In this document: positions 6,108 through 10,047 of the stretch, one piece after another | Layout of the letters: every line of letters starts with the position of its first letter | How positions within the stretch are numbered: the stretch's first letter is position 1 | Assembly (NCBI GenBank): GCA_001821475.1 | Contig: MHMF01000016.1 | Coordinates: 1-10,047, forward strand | DNA: 10,047 nucleotides | DNA from: Candidatus Nealsonbacteria bacterium RIFCSPLOWO2_01_FULL_38_120 | Lineage (GTDB): Bacteria > Patescibacteriota > Minisyncoccia > Minisyncoccales > GWA2-38-27 | Reading direction: 5' to 3' | Made by a program: the position numbers and the translations under genes | The notes under the pieces: model-generated | Databases searched by the model: none | Told to the model about the DNA's origin: nothing | Seen by the model: only the letters and a program-made list of their open reading frames with translations

Positions 6108-7910
6108 CTATATTCCCTGTTTCGCTTCTTTTATTTTCTGCAATTCTTCGGGCGATGAAGTTATTATTTGATCTTCTGCGTAAGAGGCGATAACCTTTAT
6201 TAAAACATGTTTTATGCCAGCGAAAAATATTCCTTCCCCGACTGGTAATTCCAAAAGCAACATTTTTTCTTCATCGGTGATGTTGAATGTCTTTTGAACA
6301 GCTTCAATTGTTGCCGGGCTTTGTTTCATTAAAAGCGCCAATGCGGAATTTGTGATAATGGGCTGTCCGTACTCTGAACGCATAAAGTCGTTGACATCTT
6401 GAGTTATGGTCGTTACTCCCAGCCAATATTTGCGCGCCCTTTTTACCGTGCCGAATAAAAACGATGCTCCATCTTCGTTTTTCATCAACCACCACGCCTC
6501 GTCTATAATCAACAATCTTTTTTTTGTGGATGAGGTGATGGTTTTCCAGATATATCTTAAAATCATAAACAAAGCCATTGGTCTTAATTCATCTTCCATA
6601 TCCCTTGTTCCAAAAACAACCAGCCGATTGTCCGCGCTTATATTTGACTGCTGGTTGAAAAAATTAGCGTAGACGCCCTTGGTGAATCTTTGAAGTCGCT
6701 TTAATAATGATTCGCTTCCTTCCATTGTCAAAAGAACTTCTTCAAGGTCGCTCAATGTTGGGAAAGGCAGGTCTTTGCCCCATTTATTGGGGTCGGAAGA
6801 CGGCGTAATGTCTTTTGCCGCGTATGTCTCCATAAGCGCCCTGTCAATAACACCGTCTTCTTCTGATGAAAGTCCGCCCAGCATAATCCTTATCAGCCCC
6901 ACTAAATTTATAATGCTTGTCCTTAACACGTCTTCCGGTTTTTCGTCTTCTCGAAGCGCCGGCAAGTCAAAAGGATTTATGTGATGAGGAGAAGCCAGAG
7001 AGATATTGAAAAAGGAGCCGCCGACCGCTTCCGCCAGAAATTTGTATTCATTGTCAGGGTCTATAATAATAGCGTCAACTCCCAGCATAAGATATCTTAA
7101 TGCTTCCAATTTTACAGCGTAGCTTTTACCTGATCCGGAAGTGGCGAATATAACGGAATTTGCGTTTGCCATGGTAAAGCGGTCAAAAAGCACTAAAGAG
7201 CTGTTGTGCTGGTTAATGCCGTATAAAATTCCCTCATTAGAGCTTAAATCAAAAGAAATAAAAGGAAAAGTGCTGGAAAGAGGAGACGTGTTCATTAAAG
7301 TGTTAATCATTAAAGAGTCTGTGTTGTAAGGAGATGTGCAGGTAAATCCTTCTTTTTGCTGGTGGATTGCCGGTTTCAAATAAATAAGCCGCGATTCAAG
7401 GACAGACCTTAAATTTGTTTCAATTTCCCTGAGCTCGTTTTCAGAATCTCCATATATTGTGATATAAAGACCGAAGCGGAACATCCGTTCTTGGGCTGTC
7501 TGGATTTTTTGGCGCAATTCTTCAAGGTCGTTGTAGGCGGTTTCTATCGCAGGGTCTCTGATGAGCCCTTTTTCTTCCCTTTCCGATAGTTCCGCCTGAA
7601 CTTCGGTCACTTTTTTCCGCAGTTTTTTCAGAATTTCTTCGCTATCAACCGGATGCAAATAAAAAGAAATATCCATCGGGAGATTCAGATTTATTATCGG
7701 AGAGAGCCAGCCGGTGCTGAGGTACCTCGGATAAGAAAAAACAAAATAAGTCCTTGCCAGCCGTTCTCCGATTTTAATATAATTTTGCTGGACATCAATA
7801 AATGAAGGCGCTATAATATCCGCTATAGTTAAAATATCCTCTTTTGTTTCAGGGATGTTTGTTTTTCCACTGAACGGATTTTTTTTAAGAAATGGAAACT
7901 TTATTTTCAT
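6108..7910 (-). CDS. virB4: VirB4-family type IV secretion ATPase
   Basis: VirB4/TraC ATPases power type IV secretion (conjugation, DNA uptake or protein export) at the cytoplasmic face of the membrane. Walker A is ATSGSGKS (256-263), followed by the strand IIIDPDNEY (281-289) typical of VirB4. Walker B is RLLIIDEAWWLM (465-476), followed by the conserved glutamine motif TITQDVNDF (500-508). The region before Walker A (about 25-245) is the middle domain, with a charged, probably coiled stretch at about 88-143 (EEILKKLRKKVTEVQ and onward). At 600 residues it is shorter than a full VirB4 (about 800); the missing N-terminal part is encoded by the gene just upstream, 11 bases away. The ATG at 7910 has no Shine-Dalgarno sequence. 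No relaxase or coupling protein is seen here, so whether the system moves DNA is open. Confidence 0.93.
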   Translation of the reverse strand: MKIKFPFLKKNPFSGKTNIPETKEDILTIADIIAPSFIDVQQNYIKIGERLARTYFVFSYPRYLSTGWLSPIINLNLPMDISFYLHPVDSEEILKKLRKKVTEVQAELSEREEKGLIRDPAIETAYNDLEELRQKIQTAQERMFRFGLYITIYGDSENELREIETNLRSVLESRLIYLKPAIHQQKEGFTCTSPYNTDSLMINTLMNTSPLSSTFPFISFDLSSNEGILYGINQHNSSLVLFDRFTMANANSVIFATSGSGKSYAVKLEALRYLMLGVDAIIIDPDNEYKFLAEAVGGSFFNISLASPHHINPFDLPALREDEKPEDVLRTSIINLVGLIRIMLGGLSSEEDGVIDRALMETYAAKDITPSSDPNKWGKDLPFPTLSDLEEVLLTMEGSESLLKRLQRFTKGVYANFFNQQSNISADNRLVVFGTRDMEDELRPMALFMILRYIWKTITSSTKKRLLIIDEAWWLMKNEDGASFLFGTVKRARKYWLGVTTITQDVNDFMRSEYGQPIITNSALALLMKQSPATIEAVQKTFNITDEEKMLLLELPVGEGIFFAGIKHVLIKVIASYAEDQIITSSPEELQKIKEAKQGI

Positions 7911-7921
7911 ATTATTTTTTG

Positions 7922-8569
7922 CTATTCCTGTGGCCGTTGAAAATCAATCAGCTCTGAAGGAATGTCGGGATAATATCCTCTTTCCGCTTCTGATTGGTGA
8001 TATACTCCCCAAAGCAATTCAATAACTTCCAATGTATTTAGCGGCACAGCTTGCAATCCGCAGGAACGCAAGCCCAGCGCAACGAATTCTAATCGCTGGA
8101 AAAGCTGGGTTTTTGCTCTTTGGAATATCTCTTCGGTTATAGTTGATATAGGGGAGTATCTTTTCACGTTTTCATTTCCTATTATTTCAGATATAGTGAA
8201 TGGAACAACAACATAAAAAACTTTTTGCATTACGTCGCCTTGATTCATTGTTTGCCCCACAAATTTTTTGTACTCGCTAATTTGTATTCTTAAAAGTTCG
8301 TTCTGCTCTTTTTTTTCAATCTCCGAAAGCATATCCAAATAACCGGTTATATTCAGCCGGCGCGATTGGATTGAAATTTGACAGGAGAAATCAAGGGAAT
8401 TAAGAAAATTCTGGAACTGATATAGAATCGCATTTTGCTCTTCGGTTGATTTTAAGGCGAAATTAAGGGAAGACACCATTAAAACAGCCCTTAGTCCTTT
8501 GTTTTTAAGGATAATAATTCCGTCTCTTATCTGTTCAAAATTTAAAAAATCTTGAGTAGTTGGGTTCAC
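7922..8569 (-). CDS. VirB4/TraC N-terminal-domain protein
   Basis: This 215-residue protein resembles the N-terminal domain of VirB4/TraC ATPases. It has a strand DGIIILKNKGLRAVLMVSSLNF (about 16-37), then STEEQNAILYQFQNFLNSLDFSCQISIQSRRLNI (41-74), the usual pattern of a helix followed by an I-I-SR-L strand, then a long charged helix (about 80-105) and a C-terminal helical part ending in YYPDIPSEL. It has no Walker motif, so it is not itself an ATPase. The start is GTG at 8569, overlapping the prgI stop as GTGA, which implies translational coupling; ATG is not available in frame there. With the following gene it would make up a complete VirB4. Assignment to the domain family is fairly sure; whether the two proteins form one complex is inferred. 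Confidence 0.8.
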   Translation of the reverse strand: MNPTTQDFLNFEQIRDGIIILKNKGLRAVLMVSSLNFALKSTEEQNAILYQFQNFLNSLDFSCQISIQSRRLNITGYLDMLSEIEKKEQNELLRIQISEYKKFVGQTMNQGDVMQKVFYVVVPFTISEIIGNENVKRYSPISTITEEIFQRAKTQLFQRLEFVALGLRSCGLQAVPLNTLEVIELLWGVYHQSEAERGYYPDIPSELIDFQRPQE

Positions 8570-8976
8570 ATTTTTGATTCTATTTCAGTGGATAATTCAT
8601 TCAGCCGGCTTCGTTTGGAAATTTTTAATAGGGAAGTATTTTTCTCTATTGCAGGCTGTTCTATTGTTTTTTCTTGATTGAAAAATTTTGGAGGTAGATT
8701 TTTTTTCTTCCATAAATAGGCCTTTGGCTTGAATAAAAAAAAGAAAAAGTTTTTAATATAATTCGGCAGTGGAATAGATTGTATTTTTAAAAAAGCCAAG
8801 CCAGTTCCGGCTCCCATCACAATAATAGCAAGAGGGATAAATATATATATGGGAATGGTAAAAAACAGAAAAAAACAGATTCCGCCCCCAATCCCGACAA
8901 AAATAAACTGCTTGAAGGTCAAAGGACCCACTATTTTTGCCTCTTTTTCAATAAATTGAGGAACAGTGAATTCCAT
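8566..8976 (-). CDS. PrgI-family membrane protein (VirB3-like)
   Basis: PrgI-type proteins are small inner-membrane parts of Gram-positive-type conjugation systems and are thought to correspond to VirB3, the partner of VirB4. The N-terminus EFTVPQFIEKEAKIVGPLTFKQF matches the family opening (F-VPQ-I--E-KI-G-LT--Q), followed by two membrane helices at about 22-40 and 43-63 and the conserved IPLPNYI (68-74). A basic tail of about 60 residues follows. I chose the ATG at 8976 (136 aa) because it gives the family N-terminus; a TTG two codons upstream (8982) is possible but less likely. There is no Shine-Dalgarno sequence. The stop overlaps the next gene by 4 bases. Directly upstream lies copy 1 of a 105-bp repeat with an extended -10, so prgI may also have its own promoter. 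Confidence 0.88.
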   Translation of the reverse strand: MEFTVPQFIEKEAKIVGPLTFKQFIFVGIGGGICFFLFFTIPIYIFIPLAIIVMGAGTGLAFLKIQSIPLPNYIKNFFFFLFKPKAYLWKKKNLPPKFFNQEKTIEQPAIEKNTSLLKISKRSRLNELSTEIESKM

Positions 8977-9010
8977 ATACAAAAAATTAAAATGTAAATA
9001 TCAAATATCA

Positions 9011-9115
9011 ATTTGAATTAAATTAAAACATTTTCTTCACGCATAGAGGGCGGGGGAGGATTGAGTAGGGGGAAATTTTGACATTTTTATTTGTCATTTT
9101 CCATTTTGATTTTTA
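9011..9115 (-). repeat. 105-bp direct repeat, copy 1, upstream of prgI
   Basis: This stretch is identical to 9677-9781 at 102 of 105 positions, with no gaps (offset 666). It fills most of the 140-bp gap between prgI and the gene before it. Read on the minus strand it has TGACA-N8-TGTCA, a C-rich and G-poor tract (about 9045-9080), and a possible 8-codon frame (9018-9044). It ends 34 bases before the prgI ATG. The placement suggests a 5' regulatory leader, not coding sequence. Confidence 0.85.
9018..9044 (-). other. Possible 8-codon leader peptide in repeat copy 1
   Basis: Minus-strand ATG at 9044 opens a frame MREENVLI followed by TAA. The same frame is intact at 9684-9710 in copy 2. It has no Shine-Dalgarno sequence (the bases before it are C/T-rich), and a frame this short can arise by chance, so it is only a candidate. 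Confidence 0.15.
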
Positions 9116-9124
9116 TTTATACCA
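9115..9124 (-). promoter_or_regulatory. Extended -10 overlapping the stop codon before repeat copy 1
   Basis: The minus strand reads TGGTATAAAT, an extended -10 (TATAAA at 9116-9121) that contains the TAA stop of the upstream gene. Transcription would start near 9109, at the beginning of the repeat, giving prgI a leader made almost entirely of copy 1. No clear -35 was found. Confidence 0.4.
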
Positions 9125-9572
9125 CCGCTTCCCTGTATCGATCTTTTATTTTTGACTTTATTTTTTCGGCGGATTTATTTTTTTCAGTCATTGCGGCGGA
9201 TTTTCTCGCCGTTGGAATAGTGTTTACCATTGCGGATGGCTTCATTTCTATTTGATATAGCTGTTCCAAGTTTTTTCTTACTGGCAGAAAAATATAGTTA
9301 TTTATCTCATTCGCTATTTGGCTGGCCTGTTTTTTTTCTATATTCAAATCGGTTGATATAATATCTTGTAATTCGTTTGGCTTTAAGAGCCCTAAAAAAA
9401 CATAGGTTATTTTTTTGGCGATTTCGGAGATTGCAGAATTGTCTTTTATTTCGTTTTTTTGGCAGATCTCATATAAATTATCGGCGTTGGTTTCTGAAAA
9501 TACAGCGGCTTTCAATTCATCGGGCAGTCCTTCATATAATTGCCATAATTGTTCTTTTGAATATTGAAGCAT
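9117..9572 (-). CDS. Unrecognised helical protein, first gene of the secretion operon
   Basis: A 151-residue soluble protein with no membrane helix. Residues 1-110 look fully helical: YSKEQLWQLYEGLPDELKAAVFSE, then NLYEICQKN, AISEIAKKITYVFLGLLKPNEL, and IEKKQASQIANEINNYIFLPVRKNLEQLYQIE. The C-terminal 40 residues are basic, low-complexity and probably disordered. I recall proteins of this pattern as frequent in Patescibacteria but cannot name a domain or function. The start is uncertain: ATG at 9572 gives a clean helical start; ATG at 9617 adds MRYFNILYCRFDIYI and has a GGTGGAG a few bases upstream. I prefer 9572 because most genes here lack Shine-Dalgarno sequences and the added residues look unlike the rest. 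It is expressed from the promoter at 9799-9826 and precedes prgI, which may make it an accessory factor of the secretion system. Confidence 0.75.
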   Translation of the reverse strand: MLQYSKEQLWQLYEGLPDELKAAVFSETNADNLYEICQKNEIKDNSAISEIAKKITYVFLGLLKPNELQDIISTDLNIEKKQASQIANEINNYIFLPVRKNLEQLYQIEMKPSAMVNTIPTARKSAAMTEKNKSAEKIKSKIKDRYREAVV

Positions 9573-9640
9573 AATATAAATATCAAAACGACAATATAAA
9601 ATGTTAAAATACCGCATGGACTCTCCACCCTCTAATCTCG

Positions 9641-9666
9641 TTGAATTATGCAGAAACTTAATTCAA
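9641..9666 (-). other. Small leader hairpin downstream of repeat copy 2
   Basis: TTGAATTA (9641-9648) pairs with TAATTCAA (9659-9666) around 10 bases. It lies between repeat copy 2 and the candidate ATG at 9617 and its GGTGGAG. A/T-only stems of this length are common by chance here, so its meaning is uncertain. Confidence 0.3.
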
Positions 9667-9676
9667 AAATTTAATC

Positions 9677-9781
9677 ATTTGAATTAAATTAAAACATTTT
9701 CTTCACGCATAGAGGGCGGGGGAGGATTGAGTAGGGGGAAATTTCGACATTTTTATTCGTCATTTTTCATTTTGATTTTTA
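9677..9781 (-). repeat. 105-bp direct repeat, copy 2, in the operon leader
   Basis: This differs from copy 1 at three positions only: two T-to-C changes in the TTTG steps of the TGACA-N8-TGTCA element and one C-to-T (plus-strand sense). In the minus-strand RNA both T-to-C changes turn A-U pairs into G-U pairs, so the small stem can still form. It begins about 10 bases after the predicted start of transcription at the promoter 9799-9826 and ends 104 bases before the ATG at 9572. Confidence 0.85.
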
Positions 9782-9798
9782 ATCTTTGATTTTATTTC

Positions 9799-9826
9799 AT
9801 TATACCATATTTAATAAACACAACAA
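9799..9826 (-). promoter_or_regulatory. Main promoter of the secretion operon
   Basis: On the minus strand: TTGTTG (9821-9826), a 16-base spacer, then a perfect TATAAT (9799-9804) with the extended TG (TGGTATAATG). Transcription would start near 9792, just upstream of repeat copy 2, giving a leader of about 220 nt to the ATG at 9572. Confidence 0.65.
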
Positions 9827-9890
9827 CATACGCGTAATAAATCACCTTAAGGTCAAGCCATGCAAATAAATATTAAATATTTTTAATGGA

Positions 9891-9932
9891 AGCGGAGTAT
9901 ATCAGCCACGATCGTGGCTGATATACTCCGCT
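9891..9932 (+). terminator. Perfect 42-bp palindrome with T-run
   Basis: A 21-bp arm (9891-9911) is perfectly inverted at 9912-9932, centred on GATC, and extends one further pair on each side. TTTTT follows on the plus strand, the form of an intrinsic terminator for rightward RNA, but no rightward gene lies upstream within 4 kb. On the minus strand CTTCCATTAAAAATATTT follows, a weaker tail that could end a leftward gene lying beyond the right edge. It isolates the secretion operon from whatever lies to the right. Confidence 0.6.
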
Positions 9933-9944
9933 TTTTAATCTGCC

Positions 9945-10047
9945 TAATTATATCTATTTAATATAATTCCTCGCTCGGTCGGAGTAAGCGAAAATGTGTT
10001 TTCGTTTACTCCTCCCTCCCTTCGTAATTATATTTGATATAATTCCT
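9945..10047. repeat. Palindromic direct repeats flanking a hairpin at the right edge
   Basis: TAATTATAT...ATATAATTCCT occurs at 9945-9971 and again at 10025-10047, which is the window end. Each copy is itself a hairpin: AATTATAT/ATATAATT with a 7-base loop in the first and a 3-base loop in the second. Between them 9981-9994 pairs with 9999-10012 (14 bp, one G-U) around TGTG, flanked by pyrimidine- and GC-rich sequence. No coding frame of note exists here. It may be one unit of a longer repeat, cut by the window. Confidence 0.6.

Noticed and set aside
6304..7329. Short open frames opposite or inside virB4
   Set aside because: They lie within a gene with clear Walker motifs and show no independent signals.
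7911..7921. A frameshift joining the VirB4 N-domain gene and the ATPase gene
   Set aside because: The upstream gene ends with a natural-looking tail and the downstream gene has its own ATG and a leader-like N-terminus; a single slip would not obviously fuse conserved sequence.
8566..8568. Recoded UGA (glycine code of some Patescibacteria)
   Set aside because: prgI ends in TGA exactly where the next gene starts (GTGA overlap), and no in-frame TGA interrupts the conserved genes, so UGA acts as stop.
9044..9080. G-quadruplex on the plus strand of the 105-bp repeat
   Set aside because: Only three runs of three or more G are present, plus GG pairs; a stable three-layer quadruplex needs four such runs.
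9880..9932. Short plus-strand frame starting ATGGAAGCGGAG
   Set aside because: It stops after 11 codons and lies within the perfect palindrome, so the reading frame is a by-product of the hairpin.
9945..10047. Possible CRISPR array at the right edge
   Set aside because: The repeated unit is itself A/T palindromic, the two copies differ in length, and the intervening sequence is a hairpin, unlike a unique spacer; no cas gene is present.

Overview
The window looks like the replication-origin neighbourhood of a low-GC member of the Candidate Phyla Radiation (Patescibacteria, Parcubacteria-like). This rests on the reduced, AT-rich version of the classical dnaN-dnaA / rpmH-rnpA-yidC-khpB block, the small sizes of YidC (237 aa) and KhpB (153 aa, no Jag-N domain), the near absence of Shine-Dalgarno sequences, and a PrgI/VirB4 operon of the kind common in that group. 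TGA is used as a stop, so the UGA=Gly code of Gracilibacteria/Absconditabacteria is not in use. The lineage is an inference; no 16S rRNA is present.

Layout, left to right. (1) Positions 1-391, minus strand: a gene cut by the left edge, coding for a basic two-helix membrane protein. It has a consensus sigma-70 promoter, a leader hairpin and a real AAGGAG ribosome site, and is GC-richer than its neighbours. (2) 585-3299, minus: dnaA then dnaN, separated by a 225-bp, extremely AT-rich gap with one perfect DnaA box. (3) 3300-3778: a 479-bp divergent intergenic region with a second perfect DnaA box, a 21-bp inverted repeat, back-to-back promoters and a two-way foldable rpmH leader; together with the dnaA-dnaN gap it is the candidate oriC. 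(4) 3779-5542, plus: rpmH, rnpA, yidC and khpB, a ribosome / RNase P / membrane-insertion operon, with a 22-bp perfect palindrome between rnpA and yidC. (5) 5555-5665: two hairpins separating convergent transcription units. (6) 5684-9572, minus: an operon of an unrecognised helical protein, a PrgI (VirB3-like) membrane protein, a VirB4/TraC N-terminal-domain protein, the VirB4 ATPase, and a small membrane protein. (7) 9573-10047: no gene; leader, promoter, a perfect 42-bp palindrome and a cluster of palindromic direct repeats at the right edge.

The rightward operon supplies ribosomal protein L34, the RNase P protein, the YidC insertase and the RNA-binding protein KhpB. The leftward distal operon supplies the energising ATPase and small membrane parts of a type IV secretion-like (DNA or protein translocation) machine. 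The most unusual structure is a 105-bp element, 102/105 identical, placed once in the leader of the first gene of that operon and once directly before prgI, each copy preceded by a TGGTATAA-type extended -10. Other points of interest are VirB4 split over two adjacent genes, the two-state leader of rpmH, and the left-edge gene, which no complete open frame within the window would reveal.
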